Part shown: in pieces, positions 1 through 5,101 of the stretch
Position numbering within the stretch: position 1 is the stretch's first letter
Layout: every line of letters starts with the position of its first letter
Source: Synechococcales cyanobacterium PMM_0036
Lineage (GTDB): Bacteria > Cyanobacteriota > Cyanobacteriia > Elainellales > Elainellaceae
Reading direction: 5' to 3'
Assembly: GCA_949127645.1 (NCBI GenBank)
Contig: CASBQM010000191.1
Span: forward strand, 1 to 5,101
DNA length: 5,101 nucleotides
Notes under the pieces: generated by a model
What the model was told of the DNA's origin: nothing
The model's input: the letters and a program-made list of their open reading frames with translations, nothing else
Databases searched by the model: none
Translations under genes and position numbers: made by a program

Positions 1-10
1 CGTAACTTGT

Positions 11-604
11 ATGGAACTCACTGTTGATTGCAAAAAGCGCCCTGAAGGGAGCAAGCCCAATGCCCTTCGTCGTGGAGGTCAAATTCCCGCTGTGCTATAC
101 GGACACAAGGGCACTGAGTCGATCGCGCTGACTCTAGATGCTAAGGCGGCTGAAACCTTAGTCAGAAAATCTTCGCTGAACAATACCCTGATCAAAATCA
201 ATGCGCCTGACGTGCCCTGGAGTGGCAAGGCTTTGCTGCGCGAGGTGCAATCTCACCCCTGGAAGCGCAATATCTACCATCTCAGCTTCTTCTCGGTCAG
301 CGCTAGCGACAAGCTAGAAGTCACGGTGCCGATTCACTTTGTGGGAACGGCGTTGGGTGCTAAGCAAGAAGGGGGTTCTGTGGACACCGTGCTGAACGAG
401 CTGGAAGTATCCTGCACGGGTGACAGCATTCCTGACGCAATCGAAGTAGATGTCACGAATATGAATATTGGCGATGCAATTCACGTAAGCGAACTGCCGC
501 TGCCTCCTGGCGTGGTGGCTTTGGGTGAAGGCGATCGCGTCGTGGTTTCCATTTTGGCTAAGGCAGCTCAAACGGCTGAGGAAGCGGCTGAAGACGCAGA
601 ATAG
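11..604 (+). CDS. rplY: 50S ribosomal protein L25, long (CTC/TL5) form
   Basis: Large-subunit ribosomal protein that binds 5S rRNA. The 197-residue protein has the two-domain CTC/TL5 layout rather than the short single-domain form of E. coli. The N-terminal 5S-binding beta-barrel spans about residues 4-93, with the signature RRGGQIPAVLYG (21-31 region) and a REVQSHPW segment (77-84) matching the family's 'VQxHP' motif. The C-terminal beta domain spans about 100-184 and includes the GGSVDTVLNELEV and IPDAIEVDV segments and the IGDAIHVSELPLP stretch. The protein ends in an alanine/glutamate tail (about 184-197), common in this family. The ATG at 11 fits the usual N-terminus. Only 10 nt of upstream sequence are visible and they contain no Shine-Dalgarno, so promoter and upstream partner are out of view. 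From memory, rplY often follows purA in cyanobacteria, but that cannot be checked here. A HIP1 site lies inside the gene at 531-538. Confidence 0.97.
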   Translation: MELTVDCKKRPEGSKPNALRRGGQIPAVLYGHKGTESIALTLDAKAAETLVRKSSLNNTLIKINAPDVPWSGKALLREVQSHPWKRNIYHLSFFSVSASDKLEVTVPIHFVGTALGAKQEGGSVDTVLNELEVSCTGDSIPDAIEVDVTNMNIGDAIHVSELPLPPGVVALGEGDRVVVSILAKAAQTAEEAAEDAE

Positions 605-632
605 GCAGACTCTTTAAGGTTTCGGTGAATCC

Positions 633-659
633 TGGGGGCGTGGCTATGCTGCGCCCCTG
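633..659 (+). terminator. Stem-loop after rplY (possible terminator or attenuator)
   Basis: The arms TGGGGGCGTGGC (633-644) and GCTGCGCCCCTG (648-659) pair along all 12 positions, with eight Watson-Crick and four G-U pairs, around a 3-nt TAT loop. It starts 28 nt after the rplY stop. The G-U pairs would be A-C mismatches in the opposite transcript, so the fold is specific to + strand RNA, the direction of rplY. No T-run follows, so it is not a canonical intrinsic terminator; it could be a transcript 3'-end stabiliser, a partial terminator or an attenuator for the downstream gene. The fold is visible in sequence; the function is inferred. Confidence 0.45.
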
Positions 660-714
660 TCTGATGTTAGGCTGTTACGGCAAAGCTATTACGAAAGAAA
701 ATCTCATACCATTC

Positions 715-2259
715 ATGACTGATAGCGTTCTCCCCGCGTTGATCCAGCAGATGATGCAGCCGGAATTTTACCCGCATCCGGTGCAAACTCCTGTTCAGTT
801 GATTCAGACCCATGTATCCTATGTCCTGCTGACGGGTGACTATGCTTATAAGCTTAAGAAACCCGTTAACTTTGGGTTCCTGGATTACTCAACTCTGGAA
901 AAGCGGCAGCATTTTTGTCGGGAAGAGCTGCGCCTCAACCAACGCTGTGCCCCAGAGCTTTACCTTGAGGTGCTGCCCATTACAGAGTCGGGCGATCGCT
1001 TTCAGCTCAATGGATCGGGCGCTCCGGCAGACTACACGCTGAAGATGCAGCAGTTTCCTCAAGAGGGGCTGCTGGCAAATTTGCATAGGCAGGGTAAGCT
1101 GACGGAGGCTCTGCTGCAAGAATTGGCGAAGACGATCGCCCAGTTTCACGCCAAGATTTCCACAAGCGACTATATTCGCGGCTTTGGCGAACCTGCGCGA
1201 GTTAGGGAAGCGATCGACGAAAACTTTCAGCAAACTGAGCAGTACGTTGGGCGATCGCAGACCCAAACTCAGTTTGATGAGACTCGCGCCTATAACGATC
1301 GTCTATTTGCTGAGCATTCAGATCTGTTTTTGGCACGAATGCAGCAAGATCGCATCCGCGAATGTCATGGCGACCTGCATCTCGATAATATTTGTCTGTG
1401 GAACGATCGCCTCTGGCTGTTTGACTGCATTGAGTTCAACGAGTCGTTTAGATTTGTCGATATCATGTTCGACATTGCCTACGTCATTCGAGATTTGGAA
1501 GCTAGCGATCGATCTGACCTCAGCACCCTGTTTCTAAACGCCTACATTGAGCAAACGGGCGACTGGGAAGGGCTACAAGTTCTACCTTTTTATGTGAATC
1601 GTCAGGCATACGTTCGCGCCAAAATCGTCTCTTTCTTGCTGGACGATCCAGCGATTTCAGCCGCCGATAAGGAAAAAGCAAAAGAGACTGCCGCTCGTTT
1701 TTACAGGCTGGCATGGCAATATTCTCAGCCGCGTCAAGGCAAGCTAACGTTAATGTGTGGACTGTCCGGCTCAGGCAAAAGCACGACCGCGCGACAGTTG
1801 GCTAGCCTGAGCAGCGCCATTCACATTCGATCGGACGCGGTGCGAAAACATTTGGGCGGTATCCCGCTTGATCAGCGCGGCGGTAGCGACCTGTATTCGA
1901 CCGAGATGACCCAGAAAACCTATGGGCGGCTGCTGGAGCTAGGAATTATGCTGGCACAGCAGGGTTACAGCGTGATTCTGGATGCGAAGTACGATCGCTA
2001 CTCCTTGCGTGAACCTGTTTTGGCTGCGGCTCAACAGCAAGAGATACCGCTGCAAATCATTCATTGTGATGCGCCCTCGGAAGTGCTGCGATCGCGGTTG
2101 CAACAGCGCACGGGAGACATTGCCGATGCCACGGCTGATTTGTTGCCCAAACAGTTTTTGGAACCCTTTAGCCCAGTTGAGCTAACCTATGTCAAGACCC
2201 TCGACACGACTCAGACCATTCAGGCGCTAATGCAAGAACTGGGCGTATCAGAGATCTAG
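715..2259 (+). CDS. Two-domain kinase-like protein: APH-like N-terminus fused to P-loop ATPase/kinase
   Basis: Predicted cytoplasmic protein of 514 residues with two phosphotransfer-type domains (COG2187-like plus COG0645/AAA_33-like). The N-terminal half resembles aminoglycoside phosphotransferase/protein-kinase-like enzymes: a lysine-rich strand YKLKK (45-49) preceding NFGFLDYS, the catalytic loop HGDLHLDN (218-225) and the metal-binding FDCIEFN (236-242, in place of DFG). The C-terminal half has a Walker A motif GLSGSGKST (349-357), an IRSD segment (371-374), a strand ending VILDAKYDR (420-428) and an arginine-rich lid (R459, R461, R465), as in small-molecule P-loop kinases. All key residues are present, so both domains look active; the substrate is unknown and antibiotic resistance should not be assumed. 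A GTG at 625 would add 30 residues, but that extension is encoded through the 633-659 stem-loop and does not look conserved. I chose the ATG at 715, although it lacks a clear Shine-Dalgarno. The small membrane gene follows 43 nt later. Confidence 0.9.
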   Translation: MTDSVLPALIQQMMQPEFYPHPVQTPVQLIQTHVSYVLLTGDYAYKLKKPVNFGFLDYSTLEKRQHFCREELRLNQRCAPELYLEVLPITESGDRFQLNGSGAPADYTLKMQQFPQEGLLANLHRQGKLTEALLQELAKTIAQFHAKISTSDYIRGFGEPARVREAIDENFQQTEQYVGRSQTQTQFDETRAYNDRLFAEHSDLFLARMQQDRIRECHGDLHLDNICLWNDRLWLFDCIEFNESFRFVDIMFDIAYVIRDLEASDRSDLSTLFLNAYIEQTGDWEGLQVLPFYVNRQAYVRAKIVSFLLDDPAISAADKEKAKETAARFYRLAWQYSQPRQGKLTLMCGLSGSGKSTTARQLASLSSAIHIRSDAVRKHLGGIPLDQRGGSDLYSTEMTQKTYGRLLELGIMLAQQGYSVILDAKYDRYSLREPVLAAAQQQEIPLQIIHCDAPSEVLRSRLQQRTGDIADATADLLPKQFLEPFSPVELTYVKTLDTTQTIQALMQELGVSEI

Positions 2260-2288
2260 TCAGCGATTTAGAAATTTTTGGGCGGCAT

Positions 2289-2296
2289 AGGGGGAA
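2289..2296 (+). promoter_or_regulatory. Shine-Dalgarno for the small membrane gene
   Basis: AGGGGGAA lies with its G-run ending 8 nt before the GTG at 2303, supporting that codon as the start. In-frame extension upstream is blocked by a TGA at 2297-2299. Two out-of-frame ATGs (2296 and 2299) sit between this site and the GTG and open a tiny frame that stops at 2310. Confidence 0.5.
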
Positions 2297-2302
2297 TGAT
2301 GC

Positions 2303-2695
2303 GTGTATAAGTTTGCCTCAGATGATGGATTCCGCGCAGGTTTGGCGGTTTGGCTCATGTTTATCCTGCTGTTTCTTCTGGCGGGTTTCCGAGCTGAGCT
2401 GTGTATTTTTCTGGGAGCCATAGGAGGGCTGGCAGTTTGGAACATCGTTGGCTACTTGAAGGCTGAAGAAGTGAAAGCTGATGCTAAACCGGAAACTTCA
2501 GAACAGCAGCCTAGCGTTTTCCGGCAGGTGGGTAGCAGGGTATTCGATCGCATTCGTAGACCTAGCCCAACGAGAGAAAATCCCCCTGAAGCTGCCGCAC
2601 CTGAGGCAGGTCGAGGCTCTGGTATGCAAATTGGTCTAAGGCGACCCTCCAAGAGATATATAGGTCGCCGTCCTCCCAAACGGATCGGTAAGTAG
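2303..2695 (+). CDS. Small two-helix membrane protein with basic C-terminal tail, unknown function
   Basis: A 130-residue protein I cannot assign to a named family. The N-terminus holds two hydrophobic helices (about 12-29 and 33-52) separated by a very short FRAE turn, so it should sit in the membrane as a hairpin with both ends on the same side. Residues 53-70 are acidic to neutral. Residues 72-130 are arginine-, lysine- and proline-rich (for example DRIRRPSPTR and the final RRPPKRIGK) and probably disordered and cytoplasmic by the positive-inside rule, where they could contact membrane lipid, RNA or acidic proteins. The start is a GTG backed by an AGGGGG Shine-Dalgarno. It lies 43 nt after the kinase-like gene on the same strand with no obvious terminator between, so co-transcription is likely. 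Membrane segments, sensible composition and a ribosome site support a real gene over a chance frame. Confidence 0.75.
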   Translation: MYKFASDDGFRAGLAVWLMFILLFLLAGFRAELCIFLGAIGGLAVWNIVGYLKAEEVKADAKPETSEQQPSVFRQVGSRVFDRIRRPSPTRENPPEAAAPEAGRGSGMQIGLRRPSKRYIGRRPPKRIGK

Positions 2696-2707
2696 CAGCC
2701 TGACCTC

Positions 2708-2724
2708 AATCTAGCCATTAGATT
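2708..2724. terminator. Weak A/T-rich hairpin at the convergent gene junction
   Basis: The inverted repeat AATCTA (2708-2713) and TAGATT (2719-2724) with a 5-nt loop lies between the stop of the small membrane gene (2695) and the stop of the Uma2 gene (2718-2720), overlapping the latter. The position suits a shared bidirectional terminator, but the stem is short and A/T-rich and no strong T-run follows on either strand. Confidence 0.25.
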
Positions 2725-3485
2725 TCATCTGGGTTAATGCCTACTTCTTTCAGCCGTTCGGCTAGTCGTCTTGCTCTCAACTCGGCTTCATCTGCCCGCT
2801 GACGTTCAATTTCTCTGCCCTGACGTTCAATTTCTCTGCCCTCGGCTCCAGTAGGAATGACCTGCCCAAGGCGATCGCACCAGCGTAACCAGGTAGAGTC
2901 TTGATCTTCAAACGATCCTTCCCAAATGGTTAAACCTAGGTCTACTGTTTGCAGCCAGAAGGGTTCTGCCATTTCCACATACTGTCCAGCCGTCAGCACC
3001 CAAACTTTTAGCACTTTGCCATTTAGATCCTCGGGTCGCTGAAGCTGCTGCAACGGATCGAAGACAACGTAGTAAGCAATGCCAATTCGGGCGTAGTCGT
3101 CTTTTTTCAAGGACAGTTCATTGCCCTTGCGATTAGAAACAATTTCGATCGCAACCTCTGGCACTTTGCCAAATTCCCAGACTAAATAGGAGCGGTTTTG
3201 CTTTTGGCTCCAGTCGTCTGGCATCTTCACATTCAGGCTCAGAAAAGCATCTGGAACGATCGGGTCGAGTTTTAATCCGTAGAACAACCCGATGTTAGCA
3301 TCAGCGATAAAGGACACTCCTGGCAACCATGAAGCGTAGAGGGGTTCTACCAGTAAACGCTGCTGTTTGGCACTCTGAAAATTATCCACGGGCGTATCGT
3401 CTTCAATGACAATATGACTGATGTCAAGCTCAGTCACTAATTCTTCTGTATCTAGCAGCTCTTCTGTATCTAGTAGTTGAGTCAT
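2718..3485 (-). CDS. Uma2-family restriction-endonuclease-like protein (DUF820)
   Basis: A 255-residue member of the Uma2 family (PF05685), which has a PD-(D/E)XK nuclease-like fold and is greatly expanded in cyanobacteria; its biological role is not established. Visible core elements: a QQRLLVEPLY helix (41-50), VPDAFLSL with the PD pair (P78, D79), PEVAIEIVSNRKGNEL (109-124) with the acidic residue E114, K127/K128, and DYARIGIAYYVVFDP (130-144). These active-site-like residues are all present. The C-terminal 45 residues are rich in E, R and Q (GREIERQ repeats, then an ADEAELRARR helix), probably a coiled coil, and end in the typical GINPDEI. An 18-bp repeat lies at the N-terminus and a 21-bp repeat in the coiled coil. 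The ATG at 3485 has no clear Shine-Dalgarno. The gene lies 127 nt after purE on the same strand and converges with the small membrane gene. Confidence 0.92.
   Translation of the reverse strand: MTQLLDTEELLDTEELVTELDISHIVIEDDTPVDNFQSAKQQRLLVEPLYASWLPGVSFIADANIGLFYGLKLDPIVPDAFLSLNVKMPDDWSQKQNRSYLVWEFGKVPEVAIEIVSNRKGNELSLKKDDYARIGIAYYVVFDPLQQLQRPEDLNGKVLKVWVLTAGQYVEMAEPFWLQTVDLGLTIWEGSFEDQDSTWLRWCDRLGQVIPTGAEGREIERQGREIERQRADEAELRARRLAERLKEVGINPDEI
2800..2841 (-). repeat. Perfect 21-bp tandem duplication in the Uma2 coiled coil
   Basis: Two identical adjacent 21-bp units occupy 2800-2820 and 2821-2841 (+ strand unit begins TGACGTTCAATTTC). Twenty-one bases are seven codons, so each copy encodes one GREIERQ-type heptad (about residues 215-229) and the frame is preserved. 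Perfect identity suggests a recent duplication by slippage that lengthened the coiled coil by one heptad. Confidence 0.95.
3441..3476 (-). repeat. 18-bp near-perfect tandem duplication at the Uma2 N-terminus
   Basis: The units 3441-3458 and 3459-3476 match at 16 of 18 positions, sharing the core TCTTCTGTATCTAG. They encode the duplicated hexapeptide LLDTEE-LLDTEE (residues 4-15). Both differences are silent at protein level, so the copies are older than those of the perfect 21-bp repeat or have drifted since duplication. Confidence 0.9.
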
Positions 3486-3583
3486 GGGTAGTAGCCAAAC
3501 TCTATGCCTTATTATGCTCGATCGCAGGTCAACAGAGGGCGGGTGTCACTGGCACCTGTCTTAATCCGCAGAGGTTCAAAAAG

Positions 3584-3591
3584 GCGATCGC
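3584..3591. repeat. HIP1 octamer in the purE-Uma2 spacer
   Basis: GCGATCGC, the palindromic HIP1 element abundant in many cyanobacterial genomes. This is the only one of eight copies in the window that is intergenic; the other copies start at 531, 992, 1251, 2088, 2871, 4082 and 4791, all inside genes. The 127-nt spacer 3486-3612 shows no convincing promoter or terminator otherwise. Confidence 0.95.
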
Positions 3592-3612
3592 TTCTCTACT
3601 CCAGTAATCCTC

Positions 3613-4152
3613 TCAGAACGCGCCTCTGGGTATGCCTTCGTTAGACAAATACTTTTTATAGCCAATTGCCTCTAGCCTTTCCTGCTTTTTCATCACCATC
3701 TCTTTCAGACTTTGGCGATAGCGCTGAACTTTTTCTAGCAAGTCTGGCTGGTGGCTGGCGATTATCTGCACGGCAAGCAATCCGGCGTTTTGAGAGTTGC
3801 CGATCGCCACGGTTGCTACAGGAATTCCGGTCGGCATTTGCACGATCGAGTAGAGCGAATCAACTCCCTGCAAATGCTTGGAAGGCACGGGTACGCCAAT
3901 TACGGGCAACGGAGTAAGAGCCGCCACCATGCCCGGCAGATGTGCCGCACCGCCCGCACCCGCAATAATTACCTTTAAGCCTCGTTGATGTGCGGTTTGG
4001 GCATATTCCATCATGCGTTCTGGGGTGCGATGGGCTGAGACGATCGCCACTTCACAAGGCACTCCAAAATCTTCACAGGTGGCGATCGCAGCCTGCATGG
4101 TGGGCAAATCTGAGTCGCTGCCCATGATAATTCCCACGAGTGGCTGAACCAT
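3613..4152 (-). CDS. purE: N5-carboxyaminoimidazole ribonucleotide mutase (PurE, class I)
   Basis: Cytoplasmic enzyme of de novo purine synthesis that converts N5-CAIR (made by PurK) to CAIR. The 179-residue protein has the full class I PurE pattern: MGSDSD (10-15), IVSAHRTPERM (37-47), AGAGGAAHLPGM (64-75), VIGVPV (84-89), YSIVQMPTGIPVATVAIG (101-118) and NAGLLA (122-127). Aligning to E. coli PurE, catalytic-site residues S16, D19, H45 and R46 correspond to S12, D15, H41 and R42 here, all conserved. The C-terminus is slightly longer than in E. coli (169 residues), ending IPRGAF. The ATG at 4152 puts GSDSD at the usual distance from the N-terminus and has a Shine-Dalgarno at good spacing. It lies 69 nt downstream of the DUF3177 gene on the same strand, so the two may share a transcript, though no functional link is evident. 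purK is not in the window. Confidence 0.98.
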   Translation of the reverse strand: MVQPLVGIIMGSDSDLPTMQAAIATCEDFGVPCEVAIVSAHRTPERMMEYAQTAHQRGLKVIIAGAGGAAHLPGMVAALTPLPVIGVPVPSKHLQGVDSLYSIVQMPTGIPVATVAIGNSQNAGLLAVQIIASHQPDLLEKVQRYRQSLKEMVMKKQERLEAIGYKKYLSNEGIPRGAF

Positions 4153-4160
4153 ACACCAGA

Positions 4161-4165
4161 CCTCT
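4161..4165 (-). promoter_or_regulatory. purE: Shine-Dalgarno of purE
   Basis: On the minus strand, AGAGG lies 8 nt before the purE ATG, good spacing for anti-SD pairing. It is a clearer ribosome site than those of the Uma2 and DUF3177 genes in this window and confirms the chosen start. Confidence 0.6.
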
Positions 4166-4198
4166 AATTTGAAAAATAGATTTCTTAACTGCCCAGCT

Positions 4199-4222
4199 TA
4201 TTCCCCAGCCTATTCCCCGACC
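4199..4222 (-). repeat. 12-bp tandem repeat at the end of the DUF3177 gene
   Basis: Units 4199-4210 and 4211-4222 (+ strand TATTCCCCAGCC and TATTCCCCGACC) match at 10 of 12 positions, and a degenerate third copy (TATTGCTCAG) begins at 4223. Unit two touches the DUF3177 stop codon (4222-4224). The rest of the DUF3177-purE spacer is A/T-rich and leads to the purE ribosome site. In the transcribed direction each unit presents a GGGGAATA block. No function is evident; slippage is the simplest origin. Confidence 0.7.
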
Positions 4223-4815
4223 TATTGCTCAGTTGCCGATCGCCCCTGCTTGCCCAACCGCACTAGAACAAAGTAACCGAGATAGAGAACGTAAATCACG
4301 AGGGCAGTAATCCCCAAGAAACCCAGAAATTCTGGCTTAGAGGCGGCATGGAAGAAGTTCTTGTAGCCAAACGGCGGATCGAGCCAGATTTGGCAAAACG
4401 GCGTGGCAAAGGTTTCTTTGGAGACCGCGCACTGAAGGAAAGGAATGCCTGCCAGTGCGCCCAATCCGCAGTAGAGGCTGACTGCCCATCGCCAGCCTGC
4501 AAAAGCCCACTTGAGCGGTGAGGTAGACTGATCGGCAATTTCTTCGTTGAGATCGACCCAAAACCAGAGGCTCACTGCAATCAAAATTCGCCCCAGCATT
4601 CCAGAGACAAAGCTGACGGGCAAACTGCCAATCATCAGGTAGACCGTGATTGCCAGGAGGCTAGACACACGCCAGTAGATGATTAGCAAACGCTGCATCG
4701 CATCCGCTTTTTGTATAAATGCCCAAATGAGCAATACGAGCGGCAAAAGCACGGTGAAAAGCACTGCCAGTCGGTAATCCATCCAGATCAGCGATCGCAA
4801 AAGTTCTTGGGACAT
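4222..4815 (-). CDS. DUF3177 family membrane protein
   Basis: A 197-residue polytopic membrane protein that I recognise as the cyanobacterial DUF3177 family (PF11375), function unknown. Hydrophobic segments lie at about 15-34, 46-64, 66-87, 106-126 and 163-185, giving about five helices. Family-like landmarks include LIWAFIQKADAMQRLLIIYWRV (29-50), SLWFWVDLNEEIAD (82-95), WRWAVSLYCGLGA (108-120) and the C-terminal VIYVLYLGYFVLVRLGKQGRS. The loop between helices 4 and 5 (about 127-162) contains C129 and C141; if it faces the periplasm or thylakoid lumen these could form a disulfide, which is inference. The ATG at 4815 matches the usual family N-terminus but has no clear Shine-Dalgarno. The gene lies 131 nt downstream of another minus-strand gene and 69 nt upstream of purE. 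Confidence 0.9.
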   Translation of the reverse strand: MSQELLRSLIWMDYRLAVLFTVLLPLVLLIWAFIQKADAMQRLLIIYWRVSSLLAITVYLMIGSLPVSFVSGMLGRILIAVSLWFWVDLNEEIADQSTSPLKWAFAGWRWAVSLYCGLGALAGIPFLQCAVSKETFATPFCQIWLDPPFGYKNFFHAASKPEFLGFLGITALVIYVLYLGYFVLVRLGKQGRSATEQ

Positions 4816-4946
4816 TTCAAGGAGTGAGGTTTGAGTAAGGTCGCTGCTACGGGGCAGTGGTCTGAGTCCTGAACCGAGTTCATAGATTCCATCGCCTACT
4901 ACCCTATCACTTCCCCTGAGCTATTTTTACCTATCTTGCTCTACGC

Positions 4947-5101
4947 TTACAGCCCTTGGGTGCGGGTATACCATCGCAGTAGAATCCGAGCTAAGCGGCT
5001 GTGGTTGTGGCGCACGAGTCGAGTTGAGGCATCCTCGTCCATGACATTGGCAACGACGGCACGTCGCCCCAGGCGGATGACCGCTTCACGATCGAAAAAC
5101 A
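4947..5101 (-). CDS. C-terminal fragment of an unidentified protein, cut by the window edge
   Basis: An open minus-strand frame enters at the right edge and runs 50 codons to a TAA at 4947-4949. The visible C-terminus begins FFDREAVIRLGRRAVVANV, continues MDEDASTRLVRHNHSRLAR and ends in ILLRWYTRTQGL. It is arginine-rich, probably helical and amphipathic, without a membrane segment. Absence of stops, protein-like composition, and the same orientation as the DUF3177 gene 131 nt downstream support a real gene. A patatin-like phospholipase C-terminus crossed my mind from the 'FDREAVIRLG' pattern, but I cannot support that and leave it unassigned. The 131-nt spacer 4816-4946 shows no clear terminator or promoter. 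Confidence 0.6.
   Translation of the reverse strand, partial: FFDREAVIRLGRRAVVANVMDEDASTRLVRHNHSRLARILLRWYTRTQGL

Noticed and set aside
625..714. Coding extension of the kinase-like gene from GTG 625
   Set aside because: It overlaps the 633-659 stem-loop and has a composition unlike the rest of the protein; ATG 715 gives a family-like N-terminus.
889..1266. 125-codon minus-strand frame inside the kinase-like gene
   Set aside because: It lies entirely opposite the conserved APH-like domain, and long antisense frames are common in such coding sequence.
715..2259. Aminoglycoside resistance gene
   Set aside because: The APH-like fold is shared by many kinases with other substrates; fusion to a P-loop kinase and a chromosomal setting beside rplY do not suggest resistance.
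2452..2718. 88-codon minus-strand frame opposite the small membrane gene
   Set aside because: It is the antisense of a gene with clear membrane helices and a Shine-Dalgarno, and its protein has no recognisable features.
2718..3485. Restriction-modification or defence system built on the Uma2 gene
   Set aside because: No methyltransferase, specificity subunit or defence partner is present. Single Uma2 genes are scattered widely in cyanobacterial genomes.
3511..3532. Possible Uma2 promoter on the minus strand (TTGACC and CATAAT)
   Set aside because: The two hexamers are only about 10 nt apart, far from the 16-18 nt needed, and no other -10 fits the TTGACC. A lone -10-like match is too weak to report.
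3538..3560. Hairpin between purE and Uma2 (10 paired positions, three of them G-U, ACT loop)
   Set aside because: The G-U pairs form only in + strand RNA, whereas both flanking genes are read from the - strand, where those positions are mismatches and only four contiguous central pairs remain. It is not a credible purE terminator.
3666..3978. Plus-strand frames of 83 and 75 codons inside purE
   Set aside because: They are antisense to a strongly conserved purE and have arginine/serine-rich compositions typical of shadow frames.

Overview
The window looks like ordinary chromosomal sequence from a cyanobacterium. The octamer GCGATCGC (HIP1, a hallmark of many cyanobacterial genomes) occurs eight times in 5.1 kb, where about 0.08 would be expected by chance at equal base frequencies. 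Several proteins also belong to families with a cyanobacterial look: DUF3177, a Uma2 protein with a charged coiled-coil tail, and a fused APH-like/P-loop kinase. Genus cannot be read from this sequence.

Layout. The left half (1-2695) is read on the + strand: rplY (ribosomal protein L25, CTC form), a 110-nt spacer with a strong stem-loop, a two-domain kinase-like protein of unknown substrate, then 43 nt later a small two-helix membrane protein with a basic tail. The right half (2718-5101) is read on the - strand. In transcription order it holds the 3' end of an unidentified gene, a DUF3177 membrane protein, purE (purine synthesis) and a Uma2-family nuclease-like gene. The two halves converge at 2696-2717, where the stop codons are only 22 nt apart. 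No gene-free stretch exceeds 131 nt.

How the genes relate. rplY and purE are housekeeping genes (translation; de novo IMP synthesis). The kinase-like gene and the small membrane gene are probably co-transcribed, but nothing in the sequence ties them to a shared pathway. DUF3177 and purE are close enough (69 nt) to share a transcript, yet purE also has its own good Shine-Dalgarno sequence. The Uma2 gene is the most accessory-like element and carries two in-frame tandem duplications.

I found no CRISPR array, insertion sequence, tRNA or rRNA gene, phage module, toxin-antitoxin pair or clear new system. The observations most worth a second look are the uncharacterised kinase fusion, the stem-loop that argues for its later start codon, and three separate short tandem repeats (in the Uma2 gene at both ends, and between the DUF3177 gene and purE).
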